Numbered from the stretch's first letter, positions 26,299 to 35,873 are shown. The stretch: DNA of 64,000 nt from UBA5158 sp040389045 (GCA_040389045.1 JAZKAT010000024.1:89722-153721); one strand, 5' to 3'. The notes: generated by a model not told the origin, from the sequence alone. Numbers and translations are program-made.

Positions 26299-28740
26299 TC
26301 AATCTTCCGTGCTGGCAGTTTGTAAAGTCGTTAAAAACTCTGCGATTTCTTTAGCGGTTGTCGTTACCGTTGTAACATCTTGTAACAAGCCGGTTGTGTC
26401 TGGTGGATAATCGGTTGCCATTAACATATCTTTGATAATTTCACCGGTAATGGTATTGGCTTGAGAACCTGTTTTACCCATGACTCTTTCTAACAATTCC
26501 ACTTTATCTTTGATCATCGCTCTGCTGACCAAAGGCTTACTGAAATTTTCAAAAGTAGCGGCACCCACCAATGTTTGGACTTTCTCAGGTAAAGCTACTT
26601 TACTGAATAAATTTAAGTGGCCAGCTTCCTCTTCCACCACTGGCTGCTCGATGCGACGCGGCTCTGCACGTGGCGGCGCACTCGCTGTCACTCCTCGCGC
26701 CCCTACTGCCACTTCATCGCTAGCTGCCATGTCAATCGTCATCGGCTCTGGTTCCGGCATATCATTGCGATTGTGGAAAGCTAACAAGGCGGACACGCCT
26801 TTTTCGATAGGATTAGTTTGGAGATTTTTTTTCATTTCATTAGCAACAATAGTAACTTCTTCGGATTCTTCATGAGCATCGCCAAAAATTACCGTCTGCG
26901 ATTCCAGCAACTGTTTGAAACGCTCCATACGATGTTCCAGGTCTATCAGTACCCGGCCTATAGGCGGTTCAACTTTCAAAAAGTGATTAATGCGCATACG
27001 TTCTGCTGGCATAGGATTCGCGTAAAACATGCGGGCACGGATAATCTTTGATTTAAAGAAGATATGCGCTTCGCCTTCACGTTGATCTTTTAAATCCTGT
27101 AAATCAATACGGGCGCGTTTTTCGGAAGAAGCACTGCGACTATCCATGTAATTGTTTAACACGCTGCTCGCGTTGGTTTGGAATGAATCCACTTTCGTCA
27201 CATAAGATTCACCGGCGGTTTTAGAGAAAAATTCCCAGGTTTCAATGGGATCTTCCAGTTTCATACAAATTTTAATGTTGGTGTTCGCGCCTATGGAAGC
27301 GGCTTCTTCTTTTGATGCCTTTTGGAATGCCGGTAAATCTTGTCCGGCGAAGATAACCGAGAACCCGAGTGAGCGCGCTTGCGCTGGCACTACCGCGAAG
27401 CCTTTTACCGCGTAATAACCATATTCATCAAGAATACACATATAGGGTGTAGGCGCGTTGGTTGGTTTGCGTGACACAACTTCTTTATAAGTTCCTTCAA
27501 CCCCTTCACCCAAACCACCGGCCATCATGGCTTTTAACGAGGCAATAATAACTTTACCCAGGTTGGATAATTCATCCGGAGATTTTTCCAGAGCGGGTAA
27601 CAATACGACTAGAATGCGGCGGTTTAATACCACGTCTTTTAAATCCACTTCCGCCAGATTGGTACGAATGATATGACCATAAGTATCAGCCAGCGAGCCG
27701 AATACACGGGTTAACTGCATGGTGATAAAACCATGTTGTTCTAATACCTGAGAACTTTGTTTACCTTTTTTGGAGCGGTCATAACCCGGCAAGTTAATAA
27801 TATAGTTGACGATAGGTTCCAGAATTAAATCAGGTGTATCGGCCAGACTGACGGGTTCTTGATTATCACGAATAAACATTTTATCCATGGCAATCGCTTC
27901 CAGCCGCGTCAATTCAAAATAATTACGGATGGTGTTAGCGTCTAACAGGAGTTTCCCCGTGTCACGCATGTAGACTAGCACTTTCATCAAAGCTTCGACG
28001 AACACGATGGCACGGCCTTTCCACATATCACCGTCAGCGCTTTGGCCACCGGAATCCATGAGGCTCACCACCAGCTGCGTTAACATACTGGATGAACCAT
28101 TGCAAAACGGGTTCATGGTATTGGATAAACGACGTTCCTGAGCGCCTACCACATCGCGCGCGCCAGTCATGAAGTTAATTAACAATAAATCATCTTCACG
28201 GCCCATGAAGCGGCACATCGAAAAAACTTTGGCGAATAAACTGTTATCGCCCTTGCCATCCACATACAAAAAGCCGCTGCCTTGTACCAGGGCGTTAAAT
28301 GACAATGACACTAGCGCTTCGGTTTTACCGCTACCGGTTGAACCGAAAATCAAGACATGTGTGCGCAAATCATCATTGTTAAACCATAATTCTTCGTTAG
28401 TCTGTTTGCGATTACCGAATAAACTGATACCACGGGCTTTTCTTGGCTTGTTTGAGCCTGGCAAGGGATCATTATAATCTGGCGCGCCCGAACGCATAGG
28501 CATACGGAAAGGTAATTTGGTTTTGCGGGTGTAAGCATAAAGAAAAACAAAAAAAGCGACTAATGCCACCAGTTCACTGGCAACCGAAAGAAAAAACGCG
28601 GCGGTGGCAAAACTAATTAACAGACAGGCACTATTGACCGGGTCTTTGAAAAAATCAACGATACGCATCCCCATGGTACGCGTATCGCGTAACAATAACT
28701 GGGGTGACATCTCATGTTGTTCATCTAAACCGCGTTGCAT
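26299..28740 (-). CDS. dotL: type IV coupling protein DotL/IcmO
   Basis: DotL is the VirD4-family ATPase that receives effectors and their adaptors. The 813-aa product has two N-terminal membrane segments (about 35-75), Walker A GSTGSGKT at about 133-140, Walker B around ILDEYGYY (about 434-441), and the conserved FAGQDLPAFQKAS. The C-terminal ~200 residues form the less conserved tail that in Legionella binds DotN, IcmS-IcmW and LvgA. The gene is 13 nt after dotM. Length is close to Legionella IcmO. Confidence 0.95.
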   Translation of the reverse strand: MQRGLDEQHEMSPQLLLRDTRTMGMRIVDFFKDPVNSACLLISFATAAFFLSVASELVALVAFFVFLYAYTRKTKLPFRMPMRSGAPDYNDPLPGSNKPRKARGISLFGNRKQTNEELWFNNDDLRTHVLIFGSTGSGKTEALVSLSFNALVQGSGFLYVDGKGDNSLFAKVFSMCRFMGREDDLLLINFMTGARDVVGAQERRLSNTMNPFCNGSSSMLTQLVVSLMDSGGQSADGDMWKGRAIVFVEALMKVLVYMRDTGKLLLDANTIRNYFELTRLEAIAMDKMFIRDNQEPVSLADTPDLILEPIVNYIINLPGYDRSKKGKQSSQVLEQHGFITMQLTRVFGSLADTYGHIIRTNLAEVDLKDVVLNRRILVVLLPALEKSPDELSNLGKVIIASLKAMMAGGLGEGVEGTYKEVVSRKPTNAPTPYMCILDEYGYYAVKGFAVVPAQARSLGFSVIFAGQDLPAFQKASKEEAASIGANTNIKICMKLEDPIETWEFFSKTAGESYVTKVDSFQTNASSVLNNYMDSRSASSEKRARIDLQDLKDQREGEAHIFFKSKIIRARMFYANPMPAERMRINHFLKVEPPIGRVLIDLEHRMERFKQLLESQTVIFGDAHEESEEVTIVANEMKKNLQTNPIEKGVSALLAFHNRNDMPEPEPMTIDMAASDEVAVGARGVTASAPPRAEPRRIEQPVVEEEAGHLNLFSKVALPEKVQTLVGAATFENFSKPLVSRAMIKDKVELLERVMGKTGSQANTITGEIIKDMLMATDYPPDTTGLLQDVTTVTTTAKEIAEFLTTLQTASTED

Positions 28741-28753
28741 AAAAATACCTATT

Positions 28754-29887
28754 TTATGTTGTTGGCTCGTTTGGTTCGTCAGGCTTATAGATAATTTCTT
28801 TTAAGGCTCCTTCCAGTGCATTGGTAGCTTCTTCCACCATAGGCACTAGCAATTTTCTTCCCATTTCGCGCTCAGCTATCCAATGGCCGTAAATCCCGGC
28901 CACTTCCGGAAAAGGGGTTTGTCTGCCAACCGTGTTCAAGGTGTACCAAAGACGACGATCTAATGGTTTCAACCACAGGAAATCCGCGGACGCCTGCACA
29001 CCATCCAGGCGCGCGAGGGCTAGCATTGATGCCATAACCGTCATGACGTAGGCGTGCGACTCCATGACTTTCTTAACGGCTTTATCACCGCCATGTTTTT
29101 TTAACATTTGATCAATACCGGTAAAATCCAATTTGGTGATAGCGGTCTTGCTGAGTTGTCTTAACATAGCTACTGCGGCGGGATCACCCTGATAACGCGC
29201 GCAGAAAATAGCGAATAAGGCTTTGACATGCGGTGGTAGTTTTTCTGGACCAGCCCACAATGGGCCTAGCTGCATGGCAAATACTTTATTAGCATCACCA
29301 CGTTTTAACCGTACTTCAATTTTATTCATTTCCTTGCGCGACATGCCTTCGGTAGGCGCGCGCTTGAATTCTTCCAGTAACTTATAGCGTTTGCAAAAAG
29401 GAATAGGCGTCAGCGCCATTGACCATGGCCCTTTATCGATATCTTGTTTTATTAAATCCAGTTTTGCGACGGGAACAATTTGCGGCCAGTTATCCTGTTC
29501 CAGGGTAACTAAATCTTTCATATTGTAAGTGCGCACAAAAACTCGCACGGAGTTACCAAAAAAAACGACGACGGCCAGTATCAAAATAAAAATGATGCAA
29601 GGAATACGTAAGTAATAACCTACCGCCGAACCAATCAACATCATTTGGTCCATGCTAGTTTTGGAAGGATCACTATTTAAAATAGCGTTGCGTACATCTT
29701 CAAGATTGTTAGTGAAATGACTTAACAGACTTATTTCAAATAATTTTAATTTAAAATAGGTGCTAACAATAATGGATTGTTCGGCATACCAGATTCCCGC
29801 AATCGCGGCAAATACAGCGGCCACCACCCAAAGTATACCGGCGGAATTATCACCTGAGCTACCACCACCTTGAGGTGCTGCGGCCAT
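28754..29887 (-). CDS. dotM: type IVB coupling-complex protein DotM/IcmP
   Basis: DotM is an inner-membrane partner of DotL that in Legionella recognises acidic (Glu-rich) effector C-termini. The 377-aa product has a membrane helix near the N-terminus (about 16-34), a second at about 90-110, and a cytoplasmic domain with FKRAPTEGMSRKEMNKIEVRL and LWAGPEKLPPHVKALFAIF, characteristic of IcmP. It is the first gene of the long minus-strand set; icmQ, usually its upstream neighbour, is absent and dksA occupies that side. Confidence 0.93.
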   Translation of the reverse strand: MAAAPQGGGSSGDNSAGILWVVAAVFAAIAGIWYAEQSIIVSTYFKLKLFEISLLSHFTNNLEDVRNAILNSDPSKTSMDQMMLIGSAVGYYLRIPCIIFILILAVVVFFGNSVRVFVRTYNMKDLVTLEQDNWPQIVPVAKLDLIKQDIDKGPWSMALTPIPFCKRYKLLEEFKRAPTEGMSRKEMNKIEVRLKRGDANKVFAMQLGPLWAGPEKLPPHVKALFAIFCARYQGDPAAVAMLRQLSKTAITKLDFTGIDQMLKKHGGDKAVKKVMESHAYVMTVMASMLALARLDGVQASADFLWLKPLDRRLWYTLNTVGRQTPFPEVAGIYGHWIAEREMGRKLLVPMVEEATNALEGALKEIIYKPDEPNEPTT

Positions 29888-29952
29888 TACACTACCTCTG
29901 GCTGATTAGGATTACGTATATATAGTATAGACAATAAAGCCTTGGTTTCTTA

Positions 29953-29958
29953 ATTATA
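29953..29958 (-). promoter_or_regulatory. candidate -10 element for the dot/icm operon
   Basis: Read on the minus strand, the 97-bp gap between dksA and dotM holds TATAAT (complement of 29953-29958), 66 nt before the dotM start. No good -35 was found at 16-18 bp. A second AT-rich stretch nearer dotM (complement of about 29915-29932, TATACTATATATA) is an alternative. Confidence 0.35.
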
Positions 29959-29984
29959 ACCCAAAAATAGCACTTTGAGGGGGA

Positions 29985-30428
29985 TCATCCCTGTTGCTTT
30001 TCCCGGATTTCATCAAGAGTTTTACAATCAATACAGAGTGTTGCAGTTGGACGAGCTTCCAAGCGGCGTAAGCCTATCTCAACTCCGCAGACATCGCAAT
30101 AACCATATTCCTTGTCATTCAAGAGCTGCAACGCTTCTTCAATTTTTTTAAGCAGCTTACGCTCGCGGTCCCGTGTGCGCAGCTCAAGGCGGAATTCTTC
30201 TTCCTGACTGGCCCGGTCATTCGGGTCAGGATAATTGATCGCATCATCTTTCATGTGCGTCACCGTACGGTCCGCGCCTTCCATAATTTGCTGCTTTAAT
30301 AACGTGAGCATCTTAATAAAATGCTGACGCATTTTACCGCTCATGTATTCTTCAGCTTTTTTAGGCTTATACGCGACCATGCCTAGAGTTTCTAAGCTCG
30401 GTTCCAAAATGTCTTTAGTTGCTGCCAT
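29985..30428 (-). CDS. dksA: RNA polymerase-binding transcription factor DksA
   Basis: DksA works with (p)ppGpp on RNA polymerase to repress rRNA and activate biosynthetic promoters. The product is about 147 aa and has the coiled-coil tip region (NYPDPNDRASQEEEF) and the four-cysteine zinc finger CDVC...CIDC near the C-terminus. The ATG at 30428 is preferred over the one at 30434, since GGAG lies only 1-2 nt before the first but at normal spacing from the second. In Legionella and Coxiella the stringent response controls the switch to the transmissive phase. Confidence 0.95.
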   Translation of the reverse strand: MAATKDILEPSLETLGMVAYKPKKAEEYMSGKMRQHFIKMLTLLKQQIMEGADRTVTHMKDDAINYPDPNDRASQEEEFRLELRTRDRERKLLKKIEEALQLLNDKEYGYCDVCGVEIGLRRLEARPTATLCIDCKTLDEIREKQQG

Positions 30429-30582
30429 TACCATTCTCCTACCCCATCCTATATTTTAGTACAAGACAGGAATCTATACCAAAAAGCCTACGGATAGGCA
30501 ATATAAACACTAAACAAATGAAAAATATAGCTAAAACTAGCTAATTTCAGCCATGTTGGCTTAAAAAAATACTACTTTTTTG

Positions 30583-31437
30583 CTATTTTACTCCTAATGT
30601 CGCCCTATCGTTACCTGATAAATCCTGATGAGTGACTATTTTTTCAAAACCCGCGGCTTTAAATAAGTCGGTAACCGCTCCCGCCTGGCGTACGCCATGT
30701 TCAACTATTAACAAGCCCTGGGGCTGCAAATAGTTATTTGCATGAGTGATGATATGACGTAAATCAGACAATCCATCTACGCCGCCAAACAAGGCAGCAT
30801 GCGGTTCATAGCGCGCGACTGCCGGTGCTAAATCCTTATCGTTAATGGCAACGTAGGGCGGGTTACTGATAATTGCCGCAAATTTTTCATTGGGTAGCGC
30901 ATCATACCAAAAGCCAAGATGAAAACTCACATTGGAAATTTTCAAGCGTTGCGCATTTAATTTTGCGACCGCCAGTGTGTCTGCATTGTTGTCCGTGGCA
31001 TGCACATGCCAGGCGGGACGCGCGCTGGCCAGTGCTAACGCGAGCGGCCCTGCGCCAGTACCCAGATCAGCAATTTGTAGTGAAGCCGCGGCTGGCAATG
31101 TTGTTAAAATAATTTCTATTAATAATTCACTGTCAGCGCGCGGCACTAAAGTCGCGGGAGTGACGGTAAAATCTAGCGACCAAAATTCTTGACTGCCGAT
31201 AATATAAGCCAGCGGTTCGCCTTGAGCGCGGCGGTTAATGTAGGTGGTAAAACCTTGTTGTTGCGCCAACAATAAGGGACGCTCTGGCCACGCCAGTAAA
31301 TAACTGCGGACAACTCCCAGCGTGTGTGCTAATAAAATTTCCGCATCCAGGCGCGGGGAACTACTACTGTTCGTTAATTCCGCGGTCGCCCCGTTAATGG
31401 CGGTTAAGATAGTAAACTCAGCTAAATTTGCTTGCAT
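30583..31437 (-). CDS. prmC: peptide chain release factor N5-glutamine methyltransferase
   Basis: PrmC (HemK) methylates the GGQ glutamine of release factors RF1 and RF2. The 284-aa product has the SAM motif DLGTGAGPLALALA (about 118-131) and the diagnostic glutamine-binding NPPYVA at about 190. It is 6 nt downstream of prfA, whose product is its substrate, in the conserved order hemA-prfA-prmC. Length is normal. Confidence 0.96.
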   Translation of the reverse strand: MQANLAEFTILTAINGATAELTNSSSSPRLDAEILLAHTLGVVRSYLLAWPERPLLLAQQQGFTTYINRRAQGEPLAYIIGSQEFWSLDFTVTPATLVPRADSELLIEIILTTLPAAASLQIADLGTGAGPLALALASARPAWHVHATDNNADTLAVAKLNAQRLKISNVSFHLGFWYDALPNEKFAAIISNPPYVAINDKDLAPAVARYEPHAALFGGVDGLSDLRHIITHANNYLQPQGLLIVEHGVRQAGAVTDLFKAAGFEKIVTHQDLSGNDRATLGVK

Positions 31438-31443
31438 ATTATG

Positions 31444-32526
31444 TTACTCGCCAATCGTCGCCAGCAAATCCGTTTGATGCTCATGGACCAGGGCATTGAT
31501 AATCGCGCCCAGATCACCTTCCATAATATCCGGCAATTTGTATAACGTCAGATTAATGCGATGGTCGGTTAACCGTCCCTGAGGAAAATTATAAGTGCGG
31601 ATACGTTCTGATCGGTCACCTGTACCCACTAAATCACGACGTGTCTGTGCTTGTTGCTGTTGTTGTTTACTGCGCTCACTCGCTAATAATTTTGCGGTCA
31701 GCAATGACATGGCACGGGCACGATTTTTATGTTGTGAACGTTCATCCTGACATTCCACTACCACACCCGATGGAATATGGGTGATACGAATGGCAGAGTC
31801 GGTTTTTTGCACATGCTGTCCGCCTGCGCCTGATGAGCGAAAAGTATCAATGCGTAAATCAGCAGGATTAATGTTAACGCTTTCGATTTCATCGACCTCA
31901 GGCAATACCGCCACGGTACAAGTAGAAGTATGAATACGGCCTTGCGCTTCTGTTTCCGGGACGCGTTGCACGCGGTGCACCCCCGATTCAAATTTGAATT
32001 GCGAATAAGCGCCCTGACCAATGATACGCATAATTATTTCTTTATAACCACCGTGTTCACCATTGCTGGTACTGATGACTTCAACCTGCCAGCGCTGGCC
32101 TTCGGCATAACGGGTATACATACGTGCTAAATCACCAGCAAAAATTGATGCTTCATCGCCGCCCGCGCCCGCGCGAATTTCGAGAAATATATTATTATCA
32201 TCATGGGGATCGCGCGGTAATAACAGCAGTTGCAATCTTTCTTCCAGTTGCGTTAATTCTTCTTCAACTATTTTTAATTCCTGTTTGGCTAATTGCTGAA
32301 TGTCCGGGTCAGGTTCATTCAATAATTGTTGCGCATTGTTTTTATGCTCCATGTTAATCACATAGCGTTTGAAATTATTAACCACGGGTTCAATTTGCGC
32401 ATATTCTTTCGAGTATTCACGGAACACATTTTGCTTGTTAATGATCTCGGCGTCCGCCATCAACGCACTTAATTCTTCATAGCGTTCAACTAAGGATTGT
32501 AGTTTTTTTTGAATAGTGGGTTTCAT
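31444..32526 (-). CDS. prfA: peptide chain release factor 1
   Basis: RF1 terminates translation at UAA and UAG. The 360-aa product has the GGQ motif in GAGGQHVQKTDSA (about 232-245) and the codon-recognition PET motif (RF1 PxT type) in RVPETEAQGRIHTS. Length equals E. coli RF1. Its ATG overlaps the hemA TGA (ATGA), so translation is probably coupled to hemA. Confidence 0.97.
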   Translation of the reverse strand: MKPTIQKKLQSLVERYEELSALMADAEIINKQNVFREYSKEYAQIEPVVNNFKRYVINMEHKNNAQQLLNEPDPDIQQLAKQELKIVEEELTQLEERLQLLLLPRDPHDDNNIFLEIRAGAGGDEASIFAGDLARMYTRYAEGQRWQVEVISTSNGEHGGYKEIIMRIIGQGAYSQFKFESGVHRVQRVPETEAQGRIHTSTCTVAVLPEVDEIESVNINPADLRIDTFRSSGAGGQHVQKTDSAIRITHIPSGVVVECQDERSQHKNRARAMSLLTAKLLASERSKQQQQQAQTRRDLVGTGDRSERIRTYNFPQGRLTDHRINLTLYKLPDIMEGDLGAIINALVHEHQTDLLATIGE

Positions 32527-33791
32527 ATCAACTCAGATTCTGACTGTGGGATTGCAAACAACTGTTGCGCTAATTGCAAAATATCAATGCGACCTTCAAC
32601 ACCGGCCTGACGTAATTGCACACTGGGTGCATGTAATAATTTATTGGTAAACGCATGGGAAAAACTCGCCAGCACTTGCAATGGGTCATCCCCGCGATGC
32701 AATTGGCGCGCGGCTTTTGCCAACTCGGCCTGGCCCATTTCTTCAATTTGCCGGCGATAAGCGCTGATAGTGTTTGCGACCATATCCAATGAATCTAGCC
32801 AGGCGATAAAATCATGGGCTTTTTGTTGAATAACTTCGGTGGCTTTTTCCGCCGCATGTTCACGGCCGCGCAAATTATGTTGAATAATGGTTTTCAAGTC
32901 ATCAATACAGCGTAGCTGTACGCCTGGCAACTCACCCACCTGTGCTTCAATGTCGCGTGGCACGGCGATGTCGATGAGGGTAATGTCGTGTTTTTTGCGT
33001 AAGGATAAAATACTTTGCATTAATGTTTTGGTAATCAGTGGCTGCACACTGCCGGTTGCGGAGATAACAATATCCGCCCGTAACAATGCTTTGGATAAAT
33101 CATCCAGAGAAAAAACTTCCACCGCATATTTTTTCGCCAGCGCGTTGGCGTGTTCCAGGTTGCGGTTAGCAATCAGTAAATTTTCCGGCGCACGCAGGGT
33201 CAAATAGCGCAATACTAATTCCGCGGTATCACCCGCGCCAATCACTAACACGGTGGCCCCAGTCAGTTCAGGACATAGTTGTTGCGCCAGGTTCACCGCG
33301 GTTGAGGCTACCGATACCGGGCATGCGCCGATAGCAGTGTTGGCGCGCACATCTTTGGCGACCGCGAATACTTGTTGAAATAACCGATTAAACAAAGGGC
33401 CTACACTGCCTGCGGCACAGCTTTCTGAAAAAGCTTCTTTCATTTGCCCTAACACCTGGGGTTCGCCTAACACCATGGAATCCAGACCGCAGGCCACTTG
33501 CATAATATGTTGCACCGCCGCTGCGCCATGATAAATATACCAGACGGGTTTTAACTCGCGCGCGCTTAAATTATGCTGACGACAAAACCATTCAAACAAT
33601 AATTCTGCATTTCCCGCATCGCAATATAACTCGGAGCGGTTGCAGGTAGAGAGGATGACTGCTTCTTTAATATTTTCATGGGCCAATAAATCCGCGAGAT
33701 AGATGGCAAGTTTTTCAGTTGCGAATACCGCCTTTTCCCGGATTTCAACCGGAGCGGTTTTATGGTTTATTCCACAGACAATGATAGGCAT
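32523..33791 (-). CDS. hemA: glutamyl-tRNA reductase
   Basis: HemA reduces glutamyl-tRNA(Glu) to glutamate-1-semialdehyde, the first step of C5-type heme synthesis. The 422-aa product has the catalytic Cys50 in STCNRSELY, the nucleotide-binding VLVIGAGDTAELV, and the C-terminal dimerisation helices. It is divergent from lolB, as in E. coli, with a repeat-bearing 264-bp gap between. Confidence 0.96.
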   Translation of the reverse strand: MPIIVCGINHKTAPVEIREKAVFATEKLAIYLADLLAHENIKEAVILSTCNRSELYCDAGNAELLFEWFCRQHNLSARELKPVWYIYHGAAAVQHIMQVACGLDSMVLGEPQVLGQMKEAFSESCAAGSVGPLFNRLFQQVFAVAKDVRANTAIGACPVSVASTAVNLAQQLCPELTGATVLVIGAGDTAELVLRYLTLRAPENLLIANRNLEHANALAKKYAVEVFSLDDLSKALLRADIVISATGSVQPLITKTLMQSILSLRKKHDITLIDIAVPRDIEAQVGELPGVQLRCIDDLKTIIQHNLRGREHAAEKATEVIQQKAHDFIAWLDSLDMVANTISAYRRQIEEMGQAELAKAARQLHRGDDPLQVLASFSHAFTNKLLHAPSVQLRQAGVEGRIDILQLAQQLFAIPQSESELI

Positions 33792-33928
33792 GGGTTTTTT
33801 TGGTTATTAAGATTGGGGTTATTTTATGTTAAATAGAGGCAAACCAAAAGGTTTTAAAAAGCGGCTGGTTGTTGGATGGGTTGAGATATAAAAGGATTGG
33901 GTGTACTCGTTTCGCACAATCAAGGTAC

Positions 33929-34017
33929 TGTCATTCCCGCGCAGGCGGGAATCCATTCCTTGAAACCGCAATACCTAGGTATACTAATAATGGATTCCCG
34001 CCTGCGCGGGAATGACA
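33929..34017. repeat. paired dRS3-like palindromic repeats (27-bp perfect inverted arms)
   Basis: The arms 33929-33955 and 33991-34017 are perfect reverse complements over 27 bp. Each also contains a 20-bp unit of form ATTCCC-N8-GGGAAT (33934-33953 and 33994-34013), the consensus described for Neisseria dRS3 repeats. A partial third copy (GGCGGGAATGACA) lies at 34027-34039. They sit in the hemA/lolB gap. Confidence 0.85.
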
Positions 34018-34055
34018 TAGGAGAAAGGCGGGAATGACAAAAGGAAGATTCACGG

Positions 34056-34676
34056 ATGAATAACGCTATGTGTACTCTTAAAAACTATTTACTGGCCCTG
34101 CTTTGCATAACCATCCTGACCAGTTGCGCCACCACGCAAACCGCGCCCCAGGCGCCGCAGAACCAGGTTGTTGGCTGGGAAGCGCGGGCGAAAACTTTGT
34201 CCAGCATCACCCGTTGGAATATCAGCGGCATGATTGCGATCCGTAATCCAAAAGATAATGTCAGCGCTTCAATACACTGGAAGCAAACCCACAAGAACTA
34301 TGCCCTGGATTTATTCGGGCCTATGGGAACCAATGCTTTCAAATTAACCGGCTCTCCCCATCAAGTCAGCCTGCAAAATCCGCATGGTCAAATGTTTTAT
34401 GCCAGTTCACCTGAACAATTGCTTGTCCAACAAACCGGCTGGAACTTGCCCGTTTCCAATCTTTACTATTGGATACGCGGCCTGCCAGTACCCGGCGTTC
34501 CTGCGCAAAAACATCTTGATGCTTATAACCATATAACGCAGTTGGACCAGGAAGGGTGGCAAATTCAATATTTGCGCTACACTTCCACGAACAGCATCGA
34601 TTTGCCAACCAAAATTTTTATGCGCTCGAATGGCTTGAGCGTGAAACTCATTATTAGTCAATGGCAGGTGAATTAA
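34056..34676 (+). CDS. lolB: outer-membrane lipoprotein receptor LolB
   Basis: LolB accepts lipoproteins from LolA and inserts them in the outer membrane. The 206-aa product has a lipoprotein signal with lipobox LTSC (Cys at about 24) and the LolB core (WNISGMIAIRNPKDNVSASIHWKQ, YALDLFGPMGTNAFKLTG, NLYYWIRGLPVPG). AAGGAAG lies 8 nt before the chosen ATG. It is divergent from hemA. In many gammaproteobacteria ispE follows lolB; here tRNA-Gln follows directly. Confidence 0.93.
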   Translation: MNNAMCTLKNYLLALLCITILTSCATTQTAPQAPQNQVVGWEARAKTLSSITRWNISGMIAIRNPKDNVSASIHWKQTHKNYALDLFGPMGTNAFKLTGSPHQVSLQNPHGQMFYASSPEQLLVQQTGWNLPVSNLYYWIRGLPVPGVPAQKHLDAYNHITQLDQEGWQIQYLRYTSTNSIDLPTKIFMRSNGLSVKLIISQWQVN

Positions 34677-34689
34677 TTAAGTTAAGCCA

Positions 34690-34718
34690 TTGACACTGAC
34701 CTACACAGCCAGCAAAAT
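34690..34718 (+). promoter_or_regulatory. candidate promoter of tRNA-Gln
   Basis: A perfect -35 TTGACA (34690-34695), a 17-bp spacer and a weak -10 CAAAAT (34713-34718) lie 57 nt before the mature tRNA 5' end. Confidence 0.4.
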
Positions 34719-34775
34719 AGCGGCCTTATGAGAAACGGGTAGCTCTACTCTATTTTCTCTGACTCAACGCGATGT

Positions 34776-34850
34776 TGGGGTGTAGCCAAGCGGTAAGGCA
34801 CCGGGTTTTGATCCCGGCATCCCTAGGTTCGAATCCTAGCACCCCAGCCA
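34776..34850 (+). tRNA. tRNA-Gln (anticodon TTG), CCA encoded
   Basis: The 75-nt sequence folds as a cloverleaf: acceptor stem TGGGGTG/CACCCCA, D arm AGCCAAGCGGTAAGGC, anticodon stem CCGGG/CCCGG with loop TTTTGAT giving anticodon TTG, T arm CTAGGTTCGAATCCTAG, then discriminator G and CCA. It lies between lolB and prs, its usual place in this lineage. Confidence 0.96.
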
Positions 34851-34925
34851 CTTATTGAAACGCGCATGTCGAATATTTCTGAAAAACCCATATAATGAAT
34901 AACCCGTGTAATTAGGAAAAGTACC

Positions 34926-35873
34926 GTGTCTGAGATAATGATTTTTAGTGGGAATGCCAGTCACGAACTCGCCCAGCGAGTGGTAGAACAACTCAATTTG
35001 CCACTGGGAAAAGCATTGGTAGGCAGGTTCAGTGATGGCGAAACCCTGGTTGAAATTCAAGAAAACGTCCGGGGCCGCGACATTTTCATCATTCAGTCAA
35101 CTTGTGATCCCGCCAATGATAATTTGATGGAACTTATCATCATGGCAGATGCGTTAAGACGCGCCTCAGCCGCAAAAATTACCGCGGTCGTACCCTACTT
35201 TGGTTATGCCCGCCAGGACCGCCGCGTCCGTTCCGCGCGCGTGCCAATTACCGCAAAAATCGTCGCCGATATGATGGCATCGGTAGGCATCAGTCGTCTG
35301 GTCACGGTGGATTTACATGCCGACCAAATCCAGGGCTTTTTTTATATGCCCGTGGATAATCTTTATAGTACGCCTATCATGCTGGAAGATATTCACAAAC
35401 AATCCTATCAAAACATTATGGTGGTTTCGCCGGACGTAGGCGGGGTCATCCGGGCCCGTGCTATTGCCAAACGCATTCCCGGCGCTGATCTCGCCATTAT
35501 CGACAAACGCCGTCAGCAGCCCAATGAAGCGCAAGTCATGCATATTATCGGTGACGTGAAGAACCGCGATTGTATTATTGTCGATGACATCATTGATACC
35601 GCGGGTACATTATGCAAAGCCGTTGACGCGCTGAAAGAACATGGCGCTAACAAAGTCGCTGCCTATATTACTCACCCAGTGCTTTCCGGCAAAGCCATTA
35701 AAAATATTGAAGCTTCACAAATAGATGATTTGGTGGTGACTGATACCATTCAATTGCAAAATAATGCGTTAAAATGCAAGCGCATACGCTCATTAAGCTT
35801 AAGCCATATGATCGCGGAAGCCATCCGCCGCATCAGTGGCGCGGGGTCGTTAAGCAGGATGTTTATTGATTAA
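34926..35873 (+). CDS. prs: ribose-phosphate pyrophosphokinase
   Basis: Prs makes PRPP from ribose-5-phosphate and ATP for nucleotide, His, Trp and NAD synthesis. The 315-aa product (same length as E. coli) has FSGNASHELAQ, the catalytic-flexible-loop region GYARQDRRVR, VDLHADQIQGFF, and the PRPP-binding loop VDDIIDTAGTL. It uses a GTG start at 34926. Inverted repeats follow the gene at 35880-35944 and may end transcription. Confidence 0.96.
   Translation: MSEIMIFSGNASHELAQRVVEQLNLPLGKALVGRFSDGETLVEIQENVRGRDIFIIQSTCDPANDNLMELIIMADALRRASAAKITAVVPYFGYARQDRRVRSARVPITAKIVADMMASVGISRLVTVDLHADQIQGFFYMPVDNLYSTPIMLEDIHKQSYQNIMVVSPDVGGVIRARAIAKRIPGADLAIIDKRRQQPNEAQVMHIIGDVKNRDCIIVDDIIDTAGTLCKAVDALKEHGANKVAAYITHPVLSGKAIKNIEASQIDDLVVTDTIQLQNNALKCKRIRSLSLSHMIAEAIRRISGAGSLSRMFID

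Noticed and set aside
33929..34041. A possible CRISPR array in the hemA/lolB gap
   Set aside because: The repeated units are inverted rather than direct, only two to three copies exist, and there are no regular spacers or cas genes.
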